Below, piece after piece: positions 8,011 through 16,670 of a DNA stretch of 19,100 nt. Source of the DNA: GWA2-44-9 sp964429675. Lineage in GTDB: Bacteria > Patescibacteriota > Minisyncoccia > 2-02-FULL-40-12 > GWA2-44-9. The notes beneath the pieces were generated by a model. It made no database searches. It was not told the DNA's origin and saw only the letters and a program-made list of their open reading frames with translations. The stretch is from NCBI GenBank assembly GCA_964429675.1, contig CAYSDF010000014.1, positions 1 through 19,100 of the forward strand, read 5' to 3'. Each line of letters opens with the position of its first letter. The stretch's first letter is position 1. The translations under genes were made by a program, and so were the position numbers.

Positions 8011-8700
8011 CTAGTATGCTGTGCCCTGAGTATCGCCACCACTATTATCATTAGTCACATCGTCCGCAGGTGCCTCGGCGACAGTAGGAGAATCATCTCC
8101 TGGATCTTTGGCGTTACTTGGCACATCACCATCTTGCAGAGTTGCCGGGGTAATAAATGGATCTGCAATAATAGGCAAGCCTTGAGTGCTGTCCGGTACT
8201 GATTGATCAGGAGAAACTTGATTGGGCGGACAGCTATCGAATGAGGCTCCGGCGCCAGCTCCTCCAGATCTTCCGCCATCACCAACTTGATACTGATCGG
8301 TTTGAGAATTTGACTTATCATGATCGCCAGCCATAATACCAGCGATAATTCCCAGAGAAGTACTACCAGTGAACATCGTAGTCAATCCGGCAGTAAGCGG
8401 ATCACCACCTAGGGCCATGGCAATAAAAGCAGCAGTGAAAGGATCGCCAGAATTGTCGGCCTCATCCCTTGTCATGCTACCGTTAGCAACTTTCTTATCT
8501 ACTGTCATCTGGTGCAATTGCATACAGGTCGGACAAGCATCCTTACCGGTATCCTCACTCAGATACCAACCAGCATCTTCTGCTACTCTCTGGGCATGAC
8601 CTTGCCCAAAATAGGGTCCTGCTTGTTCGGAACAGCCTCGGTGGTAAGGATCATCACAGTTAACCGTATACTTTCCAAAAGATACCTTGTTCAGCGCCAT
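8011..8700 (-). CDS. Hypothetical protein with putative zinc-binding N-terminus
   Basis: I do not recognise this 229-aa protein. The N-terminal 60 residues carry C15, H20 and C23 in CDDPYHRGC, a GWYL segment (44-47) and C56-x2-C59 in ACPTC. This resembles small treble-clef or ribbon zinc-binding folds. Residues about 85-126 are hydrophobic and Gly-rich (TAAFIAMALGG, TSLGIIAGIMAG) and could be membrane-active. The C-terminal 100 residues are low-complexity, acidic and rich in Pro, Asp, Ser and Gly. No signal peptide is present. Translation should be efficient: AAGGAG lies 8 bases before the ATG. The gene is monocistronic, with a strong terminator after it and the glycosyltransferase terminator before it. 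Confidence 0.8.
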   Translation of the reverse strand: MALNKVSFGKYTVNCDDPYHRGCSEQAGPYFGQGHAQRVAEDAGWYLSEDTGKDACPTCMQLHQMTVDKKVANGSMTRDEADNSGDPFTAAFIAMALGGDPLTAGLTTMFTGSTSLGIIAGIMAGDHDKSNSQTDQYQVGDGGRSGGAGAGASFDSCPPNQVSPDQSVPDSTQGLPIIADPFITPATLQDGDVPSNAKDPGDDSPTVAEAPADDVTNDNSGGDTQGTAY

Positions 8701-8741
8701 CAGCGTTCTCCTTTTTTAAGGGTACTAAAAACTATGCCAAT

Positions 8742-8766
8742 AAAAAATAGCACAGATGTGCTATTT
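8742..8766 (-). terminator. Rho-independent terminator of the glycosyltransferase gene
   Basis: AAATAGCACA (8745-8754) pairs with TGTGCTATTT (8757-8766) around a 2-base loop. A run of six T follows on the minus strand (8747-8742). The TAG stop codon of the glycosyltransferase (8763-8761) lies in the stem. A possible promoter for the downstream gene, TTGACT then 17 bases then TATTTT, overlaps the same hairpin, but I do not rely on it. Confidence 0.82.
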
Positions 8767-11061
8767 AGTCAATACTAAGCTTTTGGTTTCTTTACTGGGA
8801 TTAAGATTGAATCTTGGGATGCCGCTTTTCAATATATTCAGAAACTTTTCTAGTGAGGATTTAATTTTTTGGGATTTGCTTTCTGTAAAGATTTCGATGT
8901 AGCTTTGGGACATTTTTTTCATGGAAAATGCCTTTAAGACATGCTCACGTCCAGAAGTACCAAGTTTTTTGGCTAAATCTCTGTCCGATAATATTCTCAG
9001 CAAAGATATGGAAAGTTCTTCTGGGGAACAGCTGTCAACTAAAAGTCCTGTATGGCCATCTATTATCAGCTCGCCAGTTCCTCCATCATTATTAGCGACT
9101 GCAGGCAGTCCGGCAGACAGTGCCTCTAATAAAGCATTGGGACAGCCTTGATCTTTACCAAGCACTACATAAGCATCGAACTCGGGCAAATGCGATGTTA
9201 TATCAAAATCAGGACCATGAAAGAAAACTCTTTTGCCATTTTCATCTTCGGCTGATCTAAAAACTCTTTGGGCGTATTCCCGATGACGCGGTTCTACTCC
9301 ACCGAAGATATGGAGTTCAGCTTTAGGAGTTTGGTTCCACAGAAATCTCATAGCTTCAATAATCTCGGATATGAATTTGGTAGGAGCAATACGACCATTT
9401 ACTAAGATTCGTGGCCGATTGCCAGAGATAGAATAATCGGATTTTACTACCTTAGATTTTGGCACTCCATTAGGAATAACAGTTGTTTTACCTTCACATT
9501 CATAAGGATATGGACCGCTATATTTTAACACCAGCTTATTCAAGCGCTCGTAGTATTCGTGCTTGCTAAAACAAGCCAATTGCTGAAACTCGGCAATATT
9601 TTCAATCTCATCAAAGGAGTTGTTACCTGGACTGACATCAATAAAGCGCACATCTGTGAAATGTAGAGTCTTTGTAAGCAGGAGTTTTATTTTAGGATCA
9701 AGATTCCAGAAACATACAGTGCTGATATTCTCAGAACAAATCTTTTGGACCAGCGCCTCAGTATGATCAAAGGCATCTCTTGAATCAGCAGTACGAGAAA
9801 CTTTTATCCCTGACTTTTTTAGTTCCAAATAGAAATATGATGCAGTTGAGTTACCGGCAACAGCAATTTCAAATTTAATCTTGCCTTTGATTGCTTTGGC
9901 TAAATTTACCAAAGAGCGTTGAGCTCCTCCGGAGTTGAGATTAGCTGTCACGAAAAGAACCTTTTTTGATTTTCGAGTAGGCCTTGCAAGCTGGGCAAGA
10001 GTCCAAAGCCTATACGAGGGAAATTTAGACCAGGATGGTATTTTTACATCCATAGCCAGCGCTTTTTCTATGGCATCGGTCCATGCTTCCACTGGTGCAT
10101 CTTTGGAAATAAGTATCAATCCTTGATGATCAATTTCTCCCTGACCTCCAACTCGACTGGCAACAACAGGCATACGATTTATCAATGCTTCTAATGTTGC
10201 CATACTCAAGCCCTCATAATGACTAGTATTCATTAGTACATCAAATGCAGGGAGACATCTGGTCGCATCAGAGACGAAGCCAGGCATTGCCACCCTATGT
10301 CTTATATTAAGATGTCCTATTTCTTCTATGACTGTTTCCCAAGTAGAACGACCATTACGGCCAATAGGACCACCTAGTATAACTAGGTATGCATCCCTCT
10401 TTTCTAGTAATGATTGTAGTACTTGAAGCGCAAATTTATAATTCTTTTGTGGCTTAACTGCCCCGATCATTCCTATAACGGTTGCGTTCTCGGGAATGTT
10501 CCAAGCATTTCTAAAAAATCTGCGAGTTTTGGGGTCAAATTTCCTTATTCGTGGAATATGACGAATGATAGGTGAGTATCCCTTCCAGCCGCTTTTCTTA
10601 AGATCTTCGGCGCATCCACTAGAAACCGTCAGTACACATTGATTGCTTTGTAGCTGAGAAGGGTCTTCTAGCCAACCCTCATGTGCGTTGTGCAGAACGG
10701 GGACTATAAAAGCACCTTTGCTCGATAATGCGTCACGCTCCTGCTTTTTCAGGAGATGACAAAGACAAACAGGGTTACTACTTGATGCTATATCACCGCC
10801 CAGCAACTTTAACTTTTCTATAACTTTTATACCGTGTAGCCGGGTTACTTTTACAAACCCAGGTACTACCCATTCACTTTTACAATCCCGCAATACGATG
10901 ATATGCACTCTCCATTTGGGATATATTCGAGTAGCCCAGTCGAGTATTATGCTCTCGGCTCCTCCAAGAGCTAGTCCAGCTATGGCAACAGTAAGTTCGT
11001 TATTGCCTCGCGACAATAGCATTGGCTGTTCTGTAGCATAGGAAGAGATTATTGGATCCAT
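8761..11061 (-). CDS. Tandem GT-B glycosyltransferase with two GT4-like domains
   Basis: A 766-aa protein with two family-4-type GT-B glycosyltransferases in one chain. It transfers sugars from NDP-sugars, probably to a surface glycan or lipid; the acceptor is unknown. Domain 1 (about 20-360) has the Gly-rich loop LALGGAES, GAVKPQKN, and an E-x7-E motif (E283, E291 in YEGLSMATLEAL). Domain 2 (about 365-745) starts with VLFVTANLNSGGAQRS and has NGRIAPTKF. It ends with QGCPNALLEAL, in which Gln638 replaces the first Glu of E-x7-E and E646 is kept. No signal peptide or membrane helix is seen, so it is cytoplasmic or peripheral. I chose ATG 11061 because AAAGGAG lies 5 bases before it; an in-frame TTG at 11079 overlaps that site. 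It has a consensus promoter at 11108-11136. Confidence 0.92.
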   Translation of the reverse strand: MDPIISSYATEQPMLLSRGNNELTVAIAGLALGGAESIILDWATRIYPKWRVHIIVLRDCKSEWVVPGFVKVTRLHGIKVIEKLKLLGGDIASSSNPVCLCHLLKKQERDALSSKGAFIVPVLHNAHEGWLEDPSQLQSNQCVLTVSSGCAEDLKKSGWKGYSPIIRHIPRIRKFDPKTRRFFRNAWNIPENATVIGMIGAVKPQKNYKFALQVLQSLLEKRDAYLVILGGPIGRNGRSTWETVIEEIGHLNIRHRVAMPGFVSDATRCLPAFDVLMNTSHYEGLSMATLEALINRMPVVASRVGGQGEIDHQGLILISKDAPVEAWTDAIEKALAMDVKIPSWSKFPSYRLWTLAQLARPTRKSKKVLFVTANLNSGGAQRSLVNLAKAIKGKIKFEIAVAGNSTASYFYLELKKSGIKVSRTADSRDAFDHTEALVQKICSENISTVCFWNLDPKIKLLLTKTLHFTDVRFIDVSPGNNSFDEIENIAEFQQLACFSKHEYYERLNKLVLKYSGPYPYECEGKTTVIPNGVPKSKVVKSDYSISGNRPRILVNGRIAPTKFISEIIEAMRFLWNQTPKAELHIFGGVEPRHREYAQRVFRSAEDENGKRVFFHGPDFDITSHLPEFDAYVVLGKDQGCPNALLEALSAGLPAVANNDGGTGELIIDGHTGLLVDSCSPEELSISLLRILSDRDLAKKLGTSGREHVLKAFSMKKMSQSYIEIFTESKSQKIKSSLEKFLNILKSGIPRFNLNPSKETKSLVLTK

Positions 11062-11107
11062 CTTATCTCCTTTACACAACTAATTTATCAAAGAACAGAT
11101 GCCCATA

Positions 11108-11136
11108 TTAATAACATACTTTATTTAGTTTGTCAA
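11108..11136 (-). promoter_or_regulatory. Consensus sigma-70-type promoter for the glycosyltransferase
   Basis: On the minus strand TTGACA (11136-11131), a 17-base spacer and TATTAA (11113-11108) fit the housekeeping consensus closely. Transcription should begin near 11100, giving a leader of about 40 bases that ends in AAAGGAG before the ATG at 11061. Confidence 0.8.
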
Positions 11137-11204
11137 AAATAAGGCCCTTTGTTTTTGCTAGTTTTTGATAAGATAATCACATGTCGAGCTCAAAACTGAG
11201 TATT

Positions 11205-11233
11205 GGCACACTGCGAACACAATCCGACATAGT
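11205..11233 (-). repeat. Three-copy intergenic element, copy C
   Basis: On the minus strand it reads ACTATGTCGGATT followed by GTGTTCGCAGTGTGCC, matching copy B at 23 of 29 positions. It lies about 70 bases upstream of the glycosyltransferase promoter. Confidence 0.5.
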
Positions 11234-11384
11234 ACCGATAGTGAACCTACTAAATTAATACCATTTCACTTCGTTATTAAAATGCCGCCACCAGATTGAC
11301 AAACTATTCCAAGAGCGCATTTATAGAAAAACTTACCCCACCACGCACGCTACTCACTATATCTCTGACCTTAGTACAATAGCG

Positions 11385-14039
11385 TTACCGTCCGCTAATA
11401 TCACGAAACTTATGTCGAGTTTTTATGCCAAAGTACCCACTGACAGGCTTGATGCCATATTTCTTTTGAAAGATTTTAACGGCTTGTACCGTAGCGGGTC
11501 CGTAGTTACCATCTACAACGGGATTGGTATAACTGCCTTCGTATGTTAGGAATTTCTGTAGAGCTGCCACATCTTCACCCTTATTGCCTCGAGACAAATC
11601 TTTATTGAATATAACCAAATCCTCTGGCACTTCGAGATGGACGGTACCGCGTGAGACTATGCTTAACTTTGCCTGCGTAGCTAAATCAGTAATCCCCGTC
11701 TGCGGAAGATTATGTCTCTTCTGAAACTTCTTGAGCGCTTGTTCAGTCAACGTGCCGAAGTAACCGGTAATTAGCTTCTCGGGATATAATCCCTCATCAC
11801 GAGCCAAAACTTCTTGCAGATGTTCTACCTCAATATCTTTTATTCCTCGTCTTAAAATCTCAACGAAATGATTAGCAGGTGTAGTAAATACTGTCTCGGG
11901 GTTTTTATATAAAACTTTTTGGGTAACACCCTGACGTGGCGCTAATGATACCCGAACTCCGGAAGAATAGTTCTTGGCATGATCATAGGCATAGACTGCG
12001 TAGAAATATGTTGTGCCGTTAGTAAGACCGGCATCGGTAAATGTTTCGCCGTGACCTTCAAAGATAACTTGGCCATCGTTTGGTGACGTAGGATAGCTAC
12101 CTCCTTTTTTAACAATGATGGTGCGAACGAAACTAGATTCCTGTGGGTTTTTCCAGCTCAATACAACTTCTTTATCATCTCCCGCGGCATTGAGCATAGA
12201 AGGTTCACTTACCGGACCAGATATACTGCCCCCGCCTCCACTTGCTTGCCCGCCAGAGCTTTGCGAGGGCTGAGAGCCACTTACATCAGATGGCGTATTT
12301 GAATTTTGAATTATGTTTGATGTGAGATCTATTGAAACCACATTCGAGATAGATGAATAGGCAGTACTCTCATATTTAGATTTAAGAGCAAAATAATATT
12401 GGGTACGTTGGATAAGACCGGCGATTTCATAACTGCGGCCCGTGCCTGAAGGAGATATCTCTGCATATATGACTGAGGTCAGCTGAACTGGTTGAGCAGA
12501 GTCGAAGTTTGAAGAAGTGATGATTGATGTACTGTAACGAATATCGTATTTAGCGGCAGCGTCTATGTTACTTGAAGTCACATTCCAATGAAGCGTAGCG
12601 GAAGTACTATCGTCTACTATTGCTGAAAGATTAGTAATCGCAGATGGCGGCGACAGAGGTACACTAGGGGCTAAGGTGGTAAATGTATGATCTTCGGAGA
12701 ATGTAATATCTCCATCAGTATTAATTGCTTTTATTCGATAGTGATAGGTAGTGGCCGGTTCAAGGTCTGTCAGATTGATGGTATGAGAAGTGGCTGATGT
12801 GTTCATAGCAGTTGTTTGGCCATATTCGGTTGTAATACCATACTCAACGCTAGTGGTGGCTGATATATCGGTTGTTACTGATATCGTTGCTGCCACGGTG
12901 GTAATTGATCCAGCCAAGACAGATAAAATATTAGCAGCTGGTAATTCGGGTATTGCTTCCGACAACGTACTGAAATCATGATTGGAAGAAACAGTCGCAA
13001 TATCAACTCCTGCTGGTTTAGATTTTGCTCGGAAGTAATAATTAGTATTTGGAGAAAGTCCGGAGATTGTGACCGAATGAGAAGTAGTAATAGCTGTATT
13101 AAGCGTGGTTGATTGACCGAACAGAGAGCTATCGCCATATTCCACTTGAGAGTCTGATGGAATATCAGTTTGCCAGGCTATTGTAGCAGAGGTAAAAGTA
13201 ACTTCTGCAGTTTCTACACCAGAGATAATAGCCGATGCACCAACTGAACCCGATTCGTTATCTGCAGCCACCGTCATTTCGGTAGTAAACATATTGTCCG
13301 GTGATGTTGCAAGGTTACCCACCTGGTCGCTGGATGTGATCCTGTAATGATAAAGTGTATTTGGCTGAAGATTTGAAATAACTGCCTGGTGATCTATAGA
13401 CAGAGCTGAATCAAAATTCGTTACCGATCCGTAGCTTGACGTTACACCGTATTCTATTTCTCCATTAGCCACTTCTTCGGTAGTCCAATTAATAGTCGCC
13501 GAAGTGGTGGTCAGAGATGAAATGGATATGTCAGAGATAGTTGGCGGATTAGCATCAATTACTGTGTCGGATGCGGCAGTGGTAAAAGAATTGCAGGAGT
13601 TAGAGATATTATTCGACAAGTCAGCGGCATGGATGCAGTAATAATATGTCGTCGAAGGAGAAAGATTTAGGATAATTCCTGTATGGACCAATAAAGCTGT
13701 CGCTGGAAGAGTAGCTGACGAACCGTAACCTGTTGTTGGGCCGTATTCTAATGTAGATATGGCCAACTCATCGGTAGTCCAGACAATCGTAGCATCAGCT
13801 GATAATAGCGAGGCCTCAAGAACACCGGATATTAGCGGTGGCATCGTATCAGGGGGCAGAATTGAAGGTGGTGGGGTTGGAGTAAGTTCAGGGGTAGGAA
13901 TCGGTGTGGGCGTTGATAGATCGGGCGCGGGAGTAGTAATAGGTAGTTCTCCAAGCGCCAGGACTGGCAACGCGTTCATTCCCAGCATGCTTATTGAAAG
14001 AATAACCGAGAGTACAGAAGAGATCGTTTTTTGTTTCAT
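11385..14039 (-). CDS. Secreted FN3-repeat protein with C-terminal peptidoglycan-binding domains
   Basis: An 884-aa exported surface protein. A signal peptide (lysines at 2 and 4, hydrophobic stretch to about residue 28, likely cleavage after VLA) is followed by a Pro/Thr-rich linker (about 35-66). Four related fibronectin-III-like repeats follow at about 66-155, 165-254, 272-358 and 370-456. Their marker is WTTD...YGxTxxYG, and in the fourth the Trp is Val. A standard FN3 domain lies at 464-572, a Ser/Gly linker at 577-608 and another FN3 at 610-702. Two PG_binding_1 domains (about 730-795 and 815-880) should anchor it to peptidoglycan. ATG 14039 starts the signal peptide directly. A TTG at 14075 would add 12 residues in front and leaves a GGGAGAG site too close, so I disfavour it. 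Function may be adhesion or wall architecture. Confidence 0.9.
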   Translation of the reverse strand: MKQKTISSVLSVILSISMLGMNALPVLALGELPITTPAPDLSTPTPIPTPELTPTPPPSILPPDTMPPLISGVLEASLLSADATIVWTTDELAISTLEYGPTTGYGSSATLPATALLVHTGIILNLSPSTTYYYCIHAADLSNNISNSCNSFTTAASDTVIDANPPTISDISISSLTTTSATINWTTEEVANGEIEYGVTSSYGSVTNFDSALSIDHQAVISNLQPNTLYHYRITSSDQVGNLATSPDNMFTTEMTVAADNESGSVGASAIISGVETAEVTFTSATIAWQTDIPSDSQVEYGDSSLFGQSTTLNTAITTSHSVTISGLSPNTNYYFRAKSKPAGVDIATVSSNHDFSTLSEAIPELPAANILSVLAGSITTVAATISVTTDISATTSVEYGITTEYGQTTAMNTSATSHTINLTDLEPATTYHYRIKAINTDGDITFSEDHTFTTLAPSVPLSPPSAITNLSAIVDDSTSATLHWNVTSSNIDAAAKYDIRYSTSIITSSNFDSAQPVQLTSVIYAEISPSGTGRSYEIAGLIQRTQYYFALKSKYESTAYSSISNVVSIDLTSNIIQNSNTPSDVSGSQPSQSSGGQASGGGGSISGPVSEPSMLNAAGDDKEVVLSWKNPQESSFVRTIIVKKGGSYPTSPNDGQVIFEGHGETFTDAGLTNGTTYFYAVYAYDHAKNYSSGVRVSLAPRQGVTQKVLYKNPETVFTTPANHFVEILRRGIKDIEVEHLQEVLARDEGLYPEKLITGYFGTLTEQALKKFQKRHNLPQTGITDLATQAKLSIVSRGTVHLEVPEDLVIFNKDLSRGNKGEDVAALQKFLTYEGSYTNPVVDGNYGPATVQAVKIFQKKYGIKPVSGYFGIKTRHKFRDISGR

Positions 14040-14197
14040 GCTGTTAAGTGTACAGGTAAATCTCTCCCTTAACAAATAAAAAGGGTGACAAGTAAACTAG
14101 TTTCGTTGACTTAAGCAACTCTTAACCTAAGTTAAGTTAAAGCCAACCCTCTGTGAAATTTCCCAGCCTGAAAATGATAGTTTGGTAGTTTATTCAT

Positions 14198-15319
14198 TTA
14201 TTTCTCAAACAAGGCCAGATATTCAGAGAACACAAAGAGCCGATTTCTTTTAAAACCGGTGGTTTCTTTGAGAATACCGAGTTGCTCAAATTGTTTGACC
14301 AATGTGGCGGCAGAAGAATAGGTGATCTCAAGTTTTTCAGCTATTTGGGTTGTGTTCATAATGGGACTTGAATACAAGTGCTCTAATAGCTTTGCGGCAA
14401 CTTCGGTGCGCTTGCCCAATGTTTTAAGACTGGCTTCGACTTTCTCTCGCAAGCTTGCGATCTTCTTGAATGTCTCGATGGCTTTTCTTGAAGTTTCAGC
14501 AACGCCAACCAAGAAAAACTTGATCCAATGCTCTATGTCATCCGAGGTCCTGACTCGGGCGAGAGCATCATAATAATTGCTACGGTTGCGATCAAAGAAA
14601 TCAGATAGATAAAGCGTTGGTTTTTTGAGTATGCCGAAGGACACCAAGTATAAGGTGATTAGCAGTCGGCCAATACGGCCATTGCCATCCAAGAATGGAT
14701 GGATTGCCTCAAATTGATAATGACTCAAGGCAACTTTAATGAGGTGCGGGATCTCAAGAGTCTTATTGTGCCAAAATTTTTCTAGATCGCTCAGTAATTC
14801 TGGTATTTCATCTTTGTGAGGTGGAATATATGCAGCATCTTTAAGAGTGGCTCCACCAATCCAGTTTTGACTCGTGCGAATTTCGCCTGGTAACTTGTAT
14901 TTACCCCTAACACCAGAGAGTAAGATTTTGTGGGCATCTTTCAGGAGTCTCATTGAAAGCGGTAGTTTTTTCAATTGAGTTATAGAAAAATTCATCGCTT
15001 CAATATAGTTCTGAACTTCTGCCCAATCGTCTCTTCGTTCAGGATCAATTTCTTCTTTTGGAAGTAAGGCCTCGTCAACACCTGTTTTGGTTCCTTCAAT
15101 ACTGCTTGAGGTCGTTGCTTCTTTAACGACATACATCCGAATGAAAAAATCTATATCGGGAACCAGCATTGAGTAGGTATCTAGCTCGCCTAAAAGCCTA
15201 TTAGCCTCTTCTAGGAGTAGGTCTATCTTCTGATCTGACCACGCAAAAGGGCCGTTCACTGGAGACGGAGAAAAGCTCTTATAATCAAGTTGTTGCTTAT
15301 AAATACCTGCTTTGAACAT
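14198..15319 (-). CDS. Fic-family AMP-transferase with C-terminal winged helix
   Basis: Fic enzymes usually transfer AMP from ATP to a hydroxyl side chain of a target protein. The catalytic motif HPFLDGNGRIGR (207-218) is complete, with H207 as the base. An inhibitory-helix motif S71-x3-E75-G76 lies N-terminal to it, so this is a self-inhibited class II type. The N-terminus (about 1-95) fits the Fic_N domain. Residues about 310-373 form a winged helix-turn-helix (NTTQIAEKLEITYSSAATLV), as in many 373-aa Fic/DOC regulators. A perfect 12-bp inverted repeat lies 9 bases upstream of the ATG and is a candidate site for its own DNA-binding domain. No antitoxin gene is next to it. Target unknown. 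Confidence 0.93.
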   Translation of the reverse strand: MFKAGIYKQQLDYKSFSPSPVNGPFAWSDQKIDLLLEEANRLLGELDTYSMLVPDIDFFIRMYVVKEATTSSSIEGTKTGVDEALLPKEEIDPERRDDWAEVQNYIEAMNFSITQLKKLPLSMRLLKDAHKILLSGVRGKYKLPGEIRTSQNWIGGATLKDAAYIPPHKDEIPELLSDLEKFWHNKTLEIPHLIKVALSHYQFEAIHPFLDGNGRIGRLLITLYLVSFGILKKPTLYLSDFFDRNRSNYYDALARVRTSDDIEHWIKFFLVGVAETSRKAIETFKKIASLREKVEASLKTLGKRTEVAAKLLEHLYSSPIMNTTQIAEKLEITYSSAATLVKQFEQLGILKETTGFKRNRLFVFSEYLALFEK

Positions 15320-15327
15320 AGATTTCT

Positions 15328-15359
15328 ATATTCAAAGTTTAACACTTAACTTTGAATAT
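15328..15359. promoter_or_regulatory. Perfect 12-bp inverted repeat upstream of fic
   Basis: ATATTCAAAGTT (15328-15339) and AACTTTGAATAT (15348-15359) are exact reverse complements separated by 8 bases. The nearer arm is 9 bases before the Fic start codon. No U-tract follows. A further CAAAGTT half-site occurs about 15 bases further on (15374-15380). It is a candidate operator for autoregulation by the Fic winged helix. Confidence 0.6.
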
Positions 15360-15470
15360 GTAAAATCATAGACAAAGTTGATAAATCCCAGTAAAGGCAG
15401 CAAAGGCTTTAAGCAACTTGAATTTTGAGCAAAAAAGAGCGATAATGATAAACGTTTTAGATAAAATAGT

Positions 15471-15510
15471 TGGCACACAGGAAAAGCTAGACATATCTGG
15501 TTTCCTGCCA
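15471..15510 (+). promoter_or_regulatory. Hairpin in the ychF leader
   Basis: CAGGAAA (15478-15484) pairs with TTTCCTG (15501-15507), and TGG/CCA extend the stem after an internal loop. It ends 13 bases before the ychF ATG and has no U-tract. There is no Shine-Dalgarno sequence in front of ychF. The significance is uncertain. Confidence 0.35.
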
Positions 15511-15523
15511 ATTTCATCAAATC

Positions 15524-16612
15524 ATGTCACATTCGAACCTAAGCATCGGAATCGTGGGGCTGCCAAACGTGGGCAAAAGTACCCTATTTAAGGCCCTGAC
15601 CAACAAACAAATCGACATCCAGAACTATCCTTTTACTACCATCGACCCCAATGTCGGAGTTGTTGCTGTGCCCGACGAACGGGTAGATGCCTTGGCTCTT
15701 TTCTCAAGTTCAAAAAAGAAAATTTACACCACCATTGATTTCATAGACATCGCCGGCTTAGTTAAGGGAGCTTCTCAGGGAGAGGGATTGGGAAACAAAT
15801 TCCTGGCCAATATCCGAGAAGTAGATGCCATCGCTCAAGTCGTAAGAGCATTTGATGATGGCAACGTCATTCATGTTCACAATCGCATTAGCCCGGTTGA
15901 GGATATTGAGATTATAAATACTGAGTTGGTTATTGCTGATTTAGATACGGCCACAAAGAGAACCGACAAAACCGCTAAAGATGCACGCACAAGCAAGGTC
16001 GCACAGGCGGAACTTATTATACTGGAAAAATTTAAGAAACACCTTGAAAGCGGTGAGATAATATCCAAACTAGAACTTACGGAAGATGAGACAAGACTGG
16101 CCAAAGAATTAAACCTCTTAACATCCAAGAAATTTGTTTATTTAGTAAATGTATCCGAGCAACAACTCATGGAACACTGGCAGCCGGATGATAAGCTACG
16201 GGCGGCTTTTGGCAACTCCCCTTTCGTGGTGGCATCTAATAAACTTGAACTCACTCTTTCTGAAGTGACAGCCGAAGAGAAGAAAGAATATTTAACTGAA
16301 TTCGGATTAAAAGAAAGCGGACTGGATATACTTATCAAAGAAAGCTACAAAACCCTTGGCCTTCTAACATTCCTAACAACCGGAGAAGATGAGACTAGAG
16401 CTTGGACCGCACATATCGGAGATCCGATCCCTCGCGCATCCCGAGCCATCCATACGGATTTTGAGAAACTATTTATCCGAGCTGAGGTAATAAATTGGAA
16501 GCTTTTACTGGAAGCCGGCTCTTATGGCGAGGCTCGGGCTAAAGGATTGATCAAAACCGTCGGCCGAGATTATATAATAAACGAGGGTGATGTAGTTGAG
16601 ATTAAGATCTAA
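15524..16612 (+). CDS. ychF: Ribosome-binding ATPase YchF (OLA1 family)
   Basis: Obg-related TRAFAC P-loop protein that binds ATP rather than GTP and interacts with ribosomes. The Walker A motif GLPNVGKST (12-20) and the G3 motif DIAGLVKGAS are intact. The G4 position reads NVSE instead of NKxD, as expected for the ATP-preferring YchF group. A coiled-coil region follows the G-domain. The C-terminal TGS-like domain contains TGEDETRAWT and ends GRDYIINEGDVVEIKI, the usual terminus. At 362 aa it is full length. The start ATG at 15524 gives the standard N-terminus, and no ribosome-binding site is visible. It is convergent with rpsR across a 48-bp palindrome. Confidence 0.98.
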   Translation: MSHSNLSIGIVGLPNVGKSTLFKALTNKQIDIQNYPFTTIDPNVGVVAVPDERVDALALFSSSKKKIYTTIDFIDIAGLVKGASQGEGLGNKFLANIREVDAIAQVVRAFDDGNVIHVHNRISPVEDIEIINTELVIADLDTATKRTDKTAKDARTSKVAQAELIILEKFKKHLESGEIISKLELTEDETRLAKELNLLTSKKFVYLVNVSEQQLMEHWQPDDKLRAAFGNSPFVVASNKLELTLSEVTAEEKKEYLTEFGLKESGLDILIKESYKTLGLLTFLTTGEDETRAWTAHIGDPIPRASRAIHTDFEKLFIRAEVINWKLLLEAGSYGEARAKGLIKTVGRDYIINEGDVVEIKI

Positions 16613-16614
16613 AC

Positions 16615-16662
16615 AACCCCACACATAAAAGCGAGCCTAGGCTCGCTTTTATGTGTGGGGTT
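16615..16662. terminator. 48-bp perfect palindrome between ychF and rpsR
   Basis: All 48 bases are self-complementary, with the centre between 16638 and 16639; the inner core is GCGAGCCTAGGCTCGC. GATCT (16606-16610) and AGATC (16663-16667) extend the stem past a 4-base bulge. It can terminate both convergent transcription units, although the T-run (four T at 16647-16650 within the stem) is short for a classical intrinsic terminator. Confidence 0.75.
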
Positions 16663-16670
16663 AGATCAAA

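Larger units (their letters stand above)
11080..11384. other. 305-bp intergenic region
   Basis: It contains the glycosyltransferase leader and promoter (11080-11136) and copy C of the three-copy element (11205-11233). The remainder (11137-11204 and 11234-11384) has no gene or RNA that I recognise. No convincing terminator follows the FN3 gene on the minus strand. Confidence 0.6.

Noticed and set aside
14040..14075. TTG start at 14075 for the FN3 protein
   Set aside because: It would place 12 polar residues in front of a well-formed signal peptide, and GGGAGAG lies downstream of it rather than upstream.
15471..15495. Fourth copy of the three-copy intergenic element
   Set aside because: Only TTGGCACAC matches, and the rest of the core is absent.
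15332..15520. Possible 62-aa minus-strand gene upstream of fic
   Set aside because: It has no ribosome-binding site and no recognisable composition, and it overlaps the inverted repeat and the ychF leader. It looks like chance.
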